Shown: positions 24,322 to 31,526 of the stretch, in pieces
How the letters are laid out: each line of letters starts with the position of its first letter
Position numbering within the stretch: position 1 is the stretch's first letter
Virus record (IMG/VR): IMGVR_UViG_3300006737_000046
Location: 1 to 50,471 of that record
From: a virus
Reading direction: 5' to 3' (one strand)
DNA length: 50,471 nt
The notes under the pieces: generated by a model
The model's database searches: none
Told to the model about the DNA's origin: nothing
What the model saw: only the letters and a program-made list of their open reading frames with translations
Program-made: the position numbers and the translations under genes

Positions 24322-24636
24322 CATGCCCATTAGTAATCTAGCATCATCGCTCATGAATGACATGTCCCATGGTGGATCAAATGTAAGTTGCATTCTTACA
24401 GGAGAGTATCCTGCATTGGCAACTGCTTCTTGTACCCATGATGGCAGTTCTCCTGCAACTGGGCAATTAGGACTAGTCAGTGTCATAACAACATCAGCTG
24501 ACTTGTCTTTATTAATTTGTACATCATAAATTAATCCAAGTTCAAACACGTCAACAGGAATTTCTGGATCGTATACTTTGTGAAGTTGTTCAGTTAATTT
24601 AGGATATTCTTTTTCGTAATGTTCTCTATCTATCAT
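24319..24636 (-). CDS. SufT/MIP18-like Fe-S assembly protein (DUF59)
   Basis: A 105-residue DUF59 protein: VYDPEIPVDVFELGLIYDV (residues 21-39), MTLTSPNCPVAGELP with the conserved Cys, and a LTFDPPWDMSFMSDDAR C-terminus. This is the pattern of SufT/PaaD-like proteins that assist Fe-S cluster maturation. It is next to the A-type carrier, which supports the role. A -10 box TATAAT lies five bases before ATG 24636, without a strong -35. Confidence 0.88.
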   Translation of the reverse strand: MIDREHYEKEYPKLTEQLHKVYDPEIPVDVFELGLIYDVQINKDKSADVVMTLTSPNCPVAGELPSWVQEAVANAGYSPVRMQLTFDPPWDMSFMSDDARLLMGM

Positions 24637-24641
24637 GCCGT

Positions 24642-24670
24642 ATTATAGCATAAAAATTAAGAAAGAACAA
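24642..24670 (-). promoter_or_regulatory. Possible sigma70-type promoter of the Fe-S operon
   Basis: TATAAT (24642-24647) five bases before ATG 24636. The -35 candidate TTGTTC (24665-24670, 17-base spacer) matches only three of six consensus positions. Confidence 0.4.
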
Positions 24671-25202
24671 TCACTCCACAAGCAAGTCTTTCGCCTGCAT
24701 TACCAGTTTTGATTGATTCAGCATCACCACCAAGACCTAGATCGTCTTTATCTGAATGTATTATTATGGATCTACCAACCACACTTCGGTCTCCACTTAG
24801 GTCAACTCTTGGAGCAGATATGTCCAATGTTATCACTCCGTCTTCATTGGCAGTGACATTACCTAAATCACCAACATGACCTTCTTCTAGATCTCCGTGA
24901 TCAACATTGTCCGGATCGTAATGTGCACCAGCAGTGTCACATCCTCCGGACAAGTCTCCGAATTCATGTATGTGGAACCCATGTTCGCCAGGTTCGACAC
25001 CTGTTATTTCTCCAGTGATCACAGTCGGACCTCCTGGTTCTTGTGTAAATTTAATTGTGCCTTTGACAGTGTCTGAGTGTATCAGTTCAGATGTTGCATT
25101 GACAGTTTCATTTGCTTCTGATAAACTGGTAACACTATCACATTCACAGACCTTGGCTTTTGTTCTTGGGCATTCTTTAAACAGCACATGGTCTATCTTC
25201 AT
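24657..25202 (-). CDS. sodC: Cu/Zn superoxide dismutase
   Basis: A 181-residue Cu/Zn superoxide dismutase. Metal ligands are present: GFHIHEFGD (His77, His79), GAHYDP (His94), HGDLEEGHVGDLGN (His102, His109, Asp112) and IIIHSD (His149). The structural disulfide pair is Cys88 and Cys175 (GNAGERLACGVI). No signal peptide is visible; instead a 40-residue N-terminal extension holds three extra Cys (CPRTKAKVCEC), which is unusual for this family. The enzyme removes superoxide, here possibly during late infection. It follows the Lys-rich mini-gene directly (three bases). Confidence 0.92.
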   Translation of the reverse strand: MKIDHVLFKECPRTKAKVCECDSVTSLSEANETVNATSELIHSDTVKGTIKFTQEPGGPTVITGEITGVEPGEHGFHIHEFGDLSGGCDTAGAHYDPDNVDHGDLEEGHVGDLGNVTANEDGVITLDISAPRVDLSGDRSVVGRSIIIHSDKDDLGLGGDAESIKTGNAGERLACGVIVLS

Positions 25203-25205
25203 AAT

Positions 25206-25349
25206 TTACTTTTTCTTTTTCTTTGTGGCTTTTTTCTTTTTCTTAGCGACTTTTTTCTTTTTCTTTTTAGCAGTAACTTTTACTGCTTTTTTCTTTGCAG
25301 GTTTAGTTGCTTCTGCTTTGTCGCCTAATAGCCAAGTCCAAATAGACAT
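25206..25349 (-). CDS. Lysine-rich 47-residue protein, histone-tail-like
   Basis: A short gene from ATG 25349 to TAA 25206 with a Shine-Dalgarno (AAGGAG). The product starts MSIWTWLLGDKAEATK and then becomes a run of Lys blocks separated by Ala, Val and Thr, with 27 Lys in 47 residues. It looks like the C-terminal tail of histone H1 or of bacterial H1-like proteins and should bind DNA or RNA non-specifically. The hydrophobic Trp-containing N-terminus could anchor it to a membrane or partner. It lies directly upstream of sodC and shares its message. Confidence 0.7.
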   Translation of the reverse strand: MSIWTWLLGDKAEATKPAKKKAVKVTAKKKKKKVAKKKKKATKKKKK

Positions 25350-25382
25350 AATCATTCTCCTTGTTTATTTACAAAAATGTAC

Positions 25383-26417
25383 TTATAACGCCAAATACTG
25401 GTTGTATAACTGTTCGGAAGCAAGGTTTTTAGCCTTTGCTTCTACTTGTATATCGAACTCGTCTAGGAAACTTAGTGCCCAGTCATTAACTTTTGCATTG
25501 GGCAAATAGTCAGAATGTGCTCTGAGTTTCTGTTTTTTACAACCGCGTGCCAATAAATCCTGGATGTTGTGCATCTCAGTGTGTGTTCGATCACCTAGTT
25601 CGGCAACTGCTAGGTGCTCGTCACGTGAATAAGAGTAATGCATGGTAGGTCTTACACCACGCCACGAATCTCTCACACGTTTTACTCTATCATCATTTGG
25701 ATCTATGTATTCTTCGTCCCTGATCCAATGATGATGAATGTCCATTACAAGGGCAAGATCTTTTTCAAGTTCTAATGAAGCATCAAGACCCCAACCCATT
25801 TCGTCATTCTCAATGGTAATAAGATTCCGTGCTTCGGGTGAAAGTTTAGGCAAAGCCTTACGAATTCCTTCTGGGCCTTGTCTTCCTGATATATGCACAT
25901 TAATTTTGCAACCATCTTGAAATTGTTTGCCAAACCCCATCATGCGAGCCATTGAAGCATGATATTCAAATTCTTCTATACTGCGTTCTACAATGTCAGG
26001 TGTCACTGATGCTAACACAGTGAATTGACCTGGATGAAAAGATATCTTTACATCTTTCTCTCTTGCAAGATCGCCACACTCAGCAAAATGTTTTTCACAA
26101 TATTCTATTACATCTGGTTTACTCCAATAATATTTCCAAGTGTTCTCTGTTGCCACAGGTAGTATAGGAGATGATATTCTGCACATTCTACGTTCTGCTG
26201 GCAGATTACCAACCTTGCTGATTAAATTTTTAATTGCTTGAATGTTATGATGGAATACAAATTGCAGTTTGTCTTCTGCTTCTTCTTTGTGTTCGTTGAG
26301 CCAACGGACAGTGGTTGCCCTAGTATTGAAAGGTCTTTCAAATTCTTCTAATTGTTTCTTCTTTAATGTCCTATCATGGTGAAACCATTGACAACAGAAT
26401 CCAATACGTTTGCTCAT
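25383..26417 (-). CDS. uvdE: UV damage endonuclease UvdE
   Basis: A 344-residue UV-damage endonuclease (UVDE, TIM-barrel). Typical segments are RIGFCCQWFHHD at the start, KISFHPGQFTVLAS, NLITIENDEMGWG, LALVMDIHHHW and RPTMHYSYSRDE, supplying the His, Glu and Asp metal ligands. It nicks DNA 5' of UV photoproducts and other lesions. UvdE is known in marine T4-like phages, where it would repair phage DNA damaged by sunlight. The promoter (TTGACA, 16 bases, TACAAT, five bases, ATG) gives an almost leaderless message. Confidence 0.93.
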   Translation of the reverse strand: MSKRIGFCCQWFHHDRTLKKKQLEEFERPFNTRATTVRWLNEHKEEAEDKLQFVFHHNIQAIKNLISKVGNLPAERRMCRISSPILPVATENTWKYYWSKPDVIEYCEKHFAECGDLAREKDVKISFHPGQFTVLASVTPDIVERSIEEFEYHASMARMMGFGKQFQDGCKINVHISGRQGPEGIRKALPKLSPEARNLITIENDEMGWGLDASLELEKDLALVMDIHHHWIRDEEYIDPNDDRVKRVRDSWRGVRPTMHYSYSRDEHLAVAELGDRTHTEMHNIQDLLARGCKKQKLRAHSDYLPNAKVNDWALSFLDEFDIQVEAKAKNLASEQLYNQYLAL

Positions 26418-26422
26418 GTCTT

Positions 26423-26450
26423 ATTGTAACACATTTAATAATTGTGTCAA
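26423..26450 (-). promoter_or_regulatory. Sigma70-type promoter of uvdE
   Basis: TTGACA (26445-26450), 16-base spacer, TACAAT (26423-26428), five bases, ATG 26417. Confidence 0.7.
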
Positions 26451-27079
26451 TGTTGTTGTATTCCTAGACACTGTATCAACAGTTTGTCTGTATATCCTGC
26501 ATTTGAAGTGGCATGTCTGGCGTAGAAGGGCATTTCTATCAAATCACCCCTTTGCCAATTAATGTCTGTGTGTCCACACTGAAAAGTATGACCAACATCA
26601 CGATCAGATAAAAACCAAATGTAAAACTTTGTATCGTAAAATGTGTACTGTTCCATTTCTTTTGGATATCTATCACACCATTTATACCAAGTGTCTTCGT
26701 GTGCAGGCACAACAGATCCAGGAGACTGTATATTCATAGTGAAGTTAGGCAACTGCATGTCAAAAGAATTGCACACATCAAGTAGTGCTGTAGGCAAATC
26801 TTGCATTTCTACCATCTCTAACTTGGTATTGCTTTTGTTGTATCCATGACCCATCATGTAATCACGCCAGTCTGCCTTACTGCCCCAATCTCTGTCTCGT
26901 AGTATGGTCCTGTCCTGCACATTAAGAGTATCCAGATCAAAATCAGGTACATCAAAATTTCCTACCAGTCGTACACCATTATGCATCTTGTCTTGTTCAG
27001 TCTTAACCTGTTCGTAATAACTCATAAGGTTGCGATGATAATCGCCAATTGTGTTATCTTTGAGAGTTAGTACTTCCAT
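26447..27079 (-). CDS. 2OG-Fe(II)/cupin-type oxygenase-like protein
   Basis: A 210-residue protein with a likely double-stranded beta-helix in its C-terminal half. PAHEDTWYKW carries an H-x-D pair (His127, Asp129), and GDLIEMPFYARHATSN carries the distal His189, followed by DKLLIQCLG with Lys199 at the usual 2-oxoglutarate-binding position. It overlaps the TctC-like gene by 13 bases, so it is in the transporter operon. The substrate is unknown; hydroxylation of a small molecule imported by the transporter is conceivable but not shown. Confidence 0.7.
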   Translation of the reverse strand: MEVLTLKDNTIGDYHRNLMSYYEQVKTEQDKMHNGVRLVGNFDVPDFDLDTLNVQDRTILRDRDWGSKADWRDYMMGHGYNKSNTKLEMVEMQDLPTALLDVCNSFDMQLPNFTMNIQSPGSVVPAHEDTWYKWCDRYPKEMEQYTFYDTKFYIWFLSDRDVGHTFQCGHTDINWQRGDLIEMPFYARHATSNAGYTDKLLIQCLGIQQH

Positions 27080-27825
27080 TGACTTTCAAGTTCTTTCACA
27101 TAATCTAATTCAGTTTCACGATTGTCGAATGTTGTGTAAGGTCTTTGTAGTTTTCTTGACACATGATAATCAATAAAATCATTAGTTAGAGTAATATGCA
27201 ACAACAGTTCTCTGATTTCTTGTATGTCTACGTTCCTTGCTATCACTGTGGCTTGCATGGTAGGCAGTTTGTCTGATGCTTCGCATTTGCCTTCTCCTGA
27301 TTCCATATAGGTTAAACTTTTGCCTTGATTGTTAATCATCATGTCAACATCACCTCCCAATATTCCTTTCAACATGGCTCCACTATTTTTGTAAGGCACC
27401 AGTACAATGTCTTCACCTAATATAGATCTGATTAAATCAGGATCATATCCCTTGCCATGAGCAACAGTGACTGGGTCACTAAAGGTTTTGTTTGCACTAC
27501 AAATATACAAAGGTTGTTGATATTCTAACAAAACAAAATTTTGATCTGTGTGAAACAGATCTTGTTTGAAAACTTGATTGTTAGCATAAACCATTATGGT
27601 TGGATCGTCGGATTCTTTAAACATTTTGACTGCCTGAGAAATTTTTCCAACATCCAAATAATCAACATGATATCCTTTGTCTTCCAATCCTTGTTTGTAC
27701 AACTGAGTCCGTGCATTAAACGATCCTCCTGGTTTGCCATTATTGATTATAGTGATAGAGTCTATGTGGTCTGCGAATGATGTATTCACAAACAATAAAC
27801 TCAAAATTAATATTATTACTTTCAT
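27067..27825 (-). CDS. TctC-like periplasmic solute-binding protein
   Basis: A 252-residue secreted protein with a signal peptide (cleavage after residue 18, SFA/DHID). The mature part shows the TctC pattern: TIINNGKPGGSFNARTQLYK near the N-terminus (substrate-binding loop) and VPYKNSGAMLKGILGGDVDMMINN, matching the TctC segment around the second lobe. Tripartite tricarboxylate transporters use it to bind carboxylates in the periplasm. It has a clear Shine-Dalgarno (AGGAGA) and follows the TctA gene with a 10-base gap. It is shorter than chromosomal TctC proteins (about 320). Confidence 0.82.
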   Translation of the reverse strand: MKVIILILSLLFVNTSFADHIDSITIINNGKPGGSFNARTQLYKQGLEDKGYHVDYLDVGKISQAVKMFKESDDPTIMVYANNQVFKQDLFHTDQNFVLLEYQQPLYICSANKTFSDPVTVAHGKGYDPDLIRSILGEDIVLVPYKNSGAMLKGILGGDVDMMINNQGKSLTYMESGEGKCEASDKLPTMQATVIARNVDIQEIRELLLHITLTNDFIDYHVSRKLQRPYTTFDNRETELDYVKELESQWKY

Positions 27826-27835
27826 ATTTGTTCTC

Positions 27836-29158
27836 CTAAATTAACATTTGTCTTATAAACACACCTTCTATATCATTACCTAGTATGAATAAGAATAGTA
27901 AAGGCACTGGTTCATGTTTTCTTAATAATAGTCCTACACACCCGAACACAAACAAACAACAAGTGTATAAACCTAATCTGTAATCCTGTATACCCATATA
28001 GGTATTGAGTAAAATCATTCCTAACAACAACAAGAAGATTACATAATTTTTTTTGACCGTCAGTAATTGTACAATCTTTTTTGCAAAAGGCCAAGCAACA
28101 CAAAGTCCACAAACATTCACAAACACAAACCATGGGACTAATTGTTGGAAAATTAAGTCAGCATTCTGTTCTGTATTGTTAAATTGAAAAGGAGACCAAC
28201 CTGCGTCAATGAGTAGACTGTACAGCACAACTTCTGATCCTGTGATTGGAATACCAATAAGCAACAGTGGTAGCATACTTGCAAATTGTCCTGAGTTGTT
28301 TGCTGTTTCACTTGCCACTAATTGTTTGCCTGGATTGTATGGATGCAATTTTTTTTCTACAGAATAACTTACATTGGTGGATAACACTGTGCTGACTCCT
28401 GGTACAAACCCACATAGGTATCCAATCACACTGCCCCTAATTGAACTGGGAATATGTTTGACAAACAAAGCGACTACCTTTGAAAACTTTACTGGCCTAT
28501 TCGGAAACAAAGATGTTGTGTGCGTATTGCTATAAAGATTATATAGAGTTGGCACAACCAGGAATCCAATTAATACACTGATCAAAGGAACTCCGTATTC
28601 AAGATCAGTCACGCCAAATGTATATCTGATATCTGGACTGATATCACTTTCGCCTGGAAGACTTAATGCAAATCCTAACACACACAAGAAAACATTCAGT
28701 AGAATATTGTTTTTGTTATACACAATTACACAAAAAATAATCACAAACACATAAAGATAGAATTTTGTGTTGTTTCCAAAAAATATAGACACATGAGATA
28801 TCAACAACGATATCAAGGCAAAGGTCAGACACACTGACACAATGCTACCTAAAACACTTCCTAATGCTGACACACCTACTGCAAGTTGTGAATATCCGTG
28901 TTTGGTAAATTTAGTACCTTCTATGACAGCCGGTAAACTGTTTGTTTCGCCGGGTACACCTAATAGGACAGCAGGAATAGTGCCTGTAAATTGCACCATG
29001 CTGGCCAATGCCATGTAAAATAATAATAGTTGTAGAACATTGAAATCAAACAACAAAGGAGTGGCAATTACCATGGCCACAGTTACTCCGGCTCCCGGCA
29101 CAACGCCTGTGATGATTCCTGCTATGATACCAGTTGAAACTGCAAACAGTTCTTCCAT
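27836..29158 (-). CDS. TctA-like large membrane subunit of a tripartite tricarboxylate transporter
   Basis: A 440-residue integral membrane protein with about ten to twelve hydrophobic segments. Signatures of TctA are TGVVPGAGVTVAMVIATPL (residues 17-35), GTIPAVLLGVPGETNSLPA and the repeat-half match GFVPGVSTVLSTNVSYS plus LLIGIPITGSE, which form the two pseudo-symmetric substrate hairpins. The C-terminal LFILGNDIEGVFIRQMLI matches the usual end of TctA, so the protein is complete though shorter than normal (about 500). No TctB gene lies beside it. The promoter is TTGCTA, 17 bases, TATAAT, five bases, ATG, placed downstream of a structured intergenic element. Confidence 0.88.
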   Translation of the reverse strand: MEELFAVSTGIIAGIITGVVPGAGVTVAMVIATPLLFDFNVLQLLLFYMALASMVQFTGTIPAVLLGVPGETNSLPAVIEGTKFTKHGYSQLAVGVSALGSVLGSIVSVCLTFALISLLISHVSIFFGNNTKFYLYVFVIIFCVIVYNKNNILLNVFLCVLGFALSLPGESDISPDIRYTFGVTDLEYGVPLISVLIGFLVVPTLYNLYSNTHTTSLFPNRPVKFSKVVALFVKHIPSSIRGSVIGYLCGFVPGVSTVLSTNVSYSVEKKLHPYNPGKQLVASETANNSGQFASMLPLLLIGIPITGSEVVLYSLLIDAGWSPFQFNNTEQNADLIFQQLVPWFVFVNVCGLCVAWPFAKKIVQLLTVKKNYVIFLLLLGMILLNTYMGIQDYRLGLYTCCLFVFGCVGLLLRKHEPVPLLFLFILGNDIEGVFIRQMLI

Positions 29159-29163
29159 ATCTT

Positions 29164-29192
29164 ATTATAAACATTTTTGTTAGAGTTAGCAA
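29164..29192 (-). promoter_or_regulatory. Sigma70-type promoter of the TctA operon
   Basis: TTGCTA (29187-29192), 17-base spacer, TATAAT (29164-29169), five bases, ATG 29158. The same boxes and spacing occur at 40933-40961. Confidence 0.65.
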
Positions 29193-29294
29193 GGAACTTG
29201 CACACGGCCTGGCCCACTTTGTTTCCTTGTAATCGTACTTGAAGGTCAGTTGTTTTGCCGACGTCATCTAAATGGCGTTACTATGGTTATTTAT
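29193..29294 (-). other. Structured intergenic element A, related to element B at 40962
   Basis: On the minus strand this starts with a late-type box (TAAATA at 29288-29293). Then comes GTAACGCCATTTAGATGACG, a 7-bp hairpin ACGCCAT/ATGACGT with loop TTAG, and it ends in a GCAAG-TTC-CTTGC hairpin that runs into the TTGCTA -35 box. Element B upstream of the radical SAM gene has the same order with a compensatory-looking hairpin. It may be a non-coding RNA, a leader or an operator. A 73-codon reading frame from ATG 29267 overlaps tctA out of frame and I do not call it a gene. Confidence 0.45.
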
Positions 29295-30440
29295 CTATGC
29301 TTTTGATGAGTGTATGTAGCCTGGTATCATCTTGTTGATTTGCATCTGCTTGTAACCAGGTTGACTCCATGTATAATCAAATGTGCCTACAACACCATCT
29401 ATTTCTATTTGATAAACATCTTGATAGTTTGATAGAATGCTCCACACCACCTGTGGATCGTCAGACCCAAAAGATCTTTTAAGATTACATTGTGCCAGTT
29501 TTATAAAGCCTAGAGACAATTTCGGATCATCCGGATCAAAGCCATTTCGTCTCAACCATGCATGAAATTCTTTTTGTTCTTCCATGTGCCAAGTTGCATA
29601 CGCATCGCTTTCTTGCACATCTTTGCCCCATTCGATATCGAAACATCCTGAGTAATAACGCAAAGCATTGATTGTCGAACAGGTTGCCTGATCTATATCT
29701 TTACCGTCCTCATCTCTGAATACCTCTATATGTGTCTTTCCTACTTGTGACCAATGAAGATATAGTCCTCCGCACTGTCTATCAAATTTATTTTGTTGAA
29801 ATAATTTATAATCTTCTTCATGAAGATCTACTCGAGGTGCCTGTAACCAAGTGTTGATCTGACTAGGCCGTTGCCATTCCGGATCTACAATTTTTTTCCT
29901 GTGACTGAGAATGTAATTTTCAAGTTCGTGGCAAAGATCGTTCAACTGCCTAATTGCATATTTGGTTTCGTGATCTGCTGTCTTATAGTAAGGACTTAGG
30001 TTCCATGCTTCTCCTTGCAGATCTTCAAAATATCTATGTAATCTATTCATTGCGTCATGTTTAATACGCAGGCCAGGTTTGTTTGATTCATTACCATCTG
30101 GACAGGATCCTGTGGGTAAATCTGCAGAATACATCACAGTATCACAGTCAAAATGATCTTGTATGGCATATGGTTCAAGTCCTGCATTACCCCAAGTATG
30201 AGACCTATTAAAGCGATTAATCACCCCTATAGACTCATTTATTTGTTCACACAAATAATCAATGTTGCGAGGCGAATCAGCAAACCCCATAAAGCAGTAA
30301 TTTTTTTCTAAGTGGTAATCTTCTTTGATCAGTTTGATAAGTTCAGTTTTCCATCTTTCGAAAAACTGATTTCTATAGACAGCAAAGGATACTTCTATTG
30401 TGTCTGTAAGATTTAGTGGATTTCTATAAATTATCTTCAT
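29295..30440 (-). CDS. Conserved phage protein, 381 residues
   Basis: A 381-residue protein rich in His, Trp and Tyr (HDAMNRLHRYFEDLQGEAW, GGLYLHWSQVGKTHIEVFRD). No known catalytic motif can be read. The tight four-base overlap with the QueD-like gene (ATGA) indicates joint translation, so it may act in the same pathway or be a partner of the pterin-synthase-like protein. I believe proteins of this type occur in marine T4-like phages without annotation. Confidence 0.7.
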   Translation of the reverse strand: MKIIYRNPLNLTDTIEVSFAVYRNQFFERWKTELIKLIKEDYHLEKNYCFMGFADSPRNIDYLCEQINESIGVINRFNRSHTWGNAGLEPYAIQDHFDCDTVMYSADLPTGSCPDGNESNKPGLRIKHDAMNRLHRYFEDLQGEAWNLSPYYKTADHETKYAIRQLNDLCHELENYILSHRKKIVDPEWQRPSQINTWLQAPRVDLHEEDYKLFQQNKFDRQCGGLYLHWSQVGKTHIEVFRDEDGKDIDQATCSTINALRYYSGCFDIEWGKDVQESDAYATWHMEEQKEFHAWLRRNGFDPDDPKLSLGFIKLAQCNLKRSFGSDDPQVVWSILSNYQDVYQIEIDGVVGTFDYTWSQPGYKQMQINKMIPGYIHSSKA

Positions 30441-30886
30441 TCACGAGTATATATGGCGGAGTTTGCTCCATGTTCAGCACATTCGACTGATACCACATAA
30501 CATCGATTGTTTGTCTCTTTTCTTATTAATCCATCTGCAAAGTTGAAGGCATGTTCGGCAAATTTTTCTGCACCAACACCATCGAACGTTACAATATCCA
30601 CAAGATCCAATTGTTCTAGTTCTCTAAACTTATCCATGTGTGGATCATTGATGTCTAATGCAGTCTTGTGATCAAAGTGATCTTCTAACCATTTTTTCAA
30701 TGGCTTCAGTCCTCCGAAGTCTACTGCCCAGTTCTTGTTGTCAAGTTCATTGCAACCAAATGTAAATTTAAATTGTAAACTGTAACCATGCAGTAGATGA
30801 CAATGTGAATGATCTGCGTTTGGTTGTCTGAACACACAAGCAAGTCCTATGTTGTGTCCATATGTTTTTGTACTGAGATGTGGCAT
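30437..30886 (-). CDS. queD: QueD / 6-pyruvoyl-tetrahydropterin synthase-like protein
   Basis: A 149-residue T-fold protein of the QueD/PTPS family. The nucleophile Cys29 lies in CHLLHGYSLQFKF, followed by VDFGGLKPLKKWLEDHFDHKTAL, which supplies the catalytic Asp-His. The family motif is C-x3-H-G-H; here it reads H-G-Y, so one expected zinc ligand is replaced by Tyr35, while several extra His (His26, His28, His30) lie nearby. QueD makes 6-carboxy-tetrahydropterin for 7-deazaguanine (queuosine or DNA modification) synthesis. I recall that marine phage QueD-like proteins often have HGY. No QueC, QueE or QueF lies in this window. Confidence 0.82.
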   Translation of the reverse strand: MPHLSTKTYGHNIGLACVFRQPNADHSHCHLLHGYSLQFKFTFGCNELDNKNWAVDFGGLKPLKKWLEDHFDHKTALDINDPHMDKFRELEQLDLVDIVTFDGVGAEKFAEHAFNFADGLIRKETNNRCYVVSVECAEHGANSAIYTRE

Positions 30887-31113
30887 TATTTTTTTGCTTT
30901 CTTTTTCTTTTTGGCTTCTTGCAATATCTGTTTGCCTGTTTTTGCCAATTTGTTTATTCTGCAGGTCAATAATTTTTTACTACCCTTACTTGTTATTATA
31001 ACAGGTTGATTATGCTCGTCAAGTTCTATTCCTTTAATAGTAGTAGAAACATTTCTGAATCTTCCAACTTCTATTTTATCTCCTACTTTGATTGTGAGTT
31101 TGTACTCTTTCAC
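30886..31113 (-). CDS. Small basic conserved phage protein, 75 residues
   Basis: The start is a GTG at 31113 that overlaps the TGA of the DoxX gene (GTGA); the open frame further upstream runs inside DoxX. The product (VGDKIEVGRFRNVSTTIKGI, then a basic part) resembles small SH3-like conserved proteins of T4-like marine phages. It ends in a Lys-rich tail (AKKKKKAKK). Its stop overlaps the QueD ATG (TAATG). Function unknown; nucleic-acid binding is plausible from the tail. Confidence 0.7.
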   Translation of the reverse strand: MKEYKLTIKVGDKIEVGRFRNVSTTIKGIELDEHNQPVIITSKGSKKLLTCRINKLAKTGKQILQEAKKKKKAKK

Positions 31114-31523
31114 TTGACTCTGTTGCCTCTTAGAGCAAAAAATAGTCCACCGCAATATAACATTACATGGAAATTTTCATATAATAAAACATATGCAATA
31201 CTAGGAGGTTCTAAGATTAAAATTACTCCTGTCATTATTCCGCACATTACAACTCCAGAAAATCTTGTAATAGCATCGCCAACGCCAGGCTTTAGAGCAA
31301 TAGTCATGCCGCCGACCAATAAGCCTATACCTGCAAACAGTTCGCCCCATGCTACAAAAAACCACACCGACATTGGAAGTCCAAATGCTTCTGCATCTGC
31401 TGTCTCTGGAGGAAGTTTACCAAGGCCTTGTAAAATAAAAACTATTCCTAAAGGAACTCGAATAAGCCAATTGGCTCCTTTGAATTCAGGAATCTTTTTT
31501 AGATATTGTTCTAATGACATCAT
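31110..31523 (-). CDS. DoxX-family membrane protein
   Basis: A 137-residue four-helix membrane protein of the DoxX/SURF4-like family: LIRVPLGIVFILQGLGKLPP, VWFFVAWGELFAGIGLLVGG, FSGVVMCGIMTGVILIL and the closing FHVMLYCGGLFFALRG. DoxX proteins sit in the inner membrane and have been tied to quinone- or thiosulfate-related redox chemistry and to stress resistance. In the phage context the role is not known. A second ATG one codon in (31520) is an alternative start. It lies between a FlgT/DUF4384-like gene and the small basic gene in one operon. Confidence 0.82.
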   Translation of the reverse strand: MMSLEQYLKKIPEFKGANWLIRVPLGIVFILQGLGKLPPETADAEAFGLPMSVWFFVAWGELFAGIGLLVGGMTIALKPGVGDAITRFSGVVMCGIMTGVILILEPPSIAYVLLYENFHVMLYCGGLFFALRGNRVK

Positions 31524-31526
31524 ATT

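Noticed and set aside
29046-29267. A 73-codon peptide starting inside element A
   Set aside because: It runs out of frame through the start of tctA and element B has no matching frame, so the element is better explained as RNA or a DNA site.
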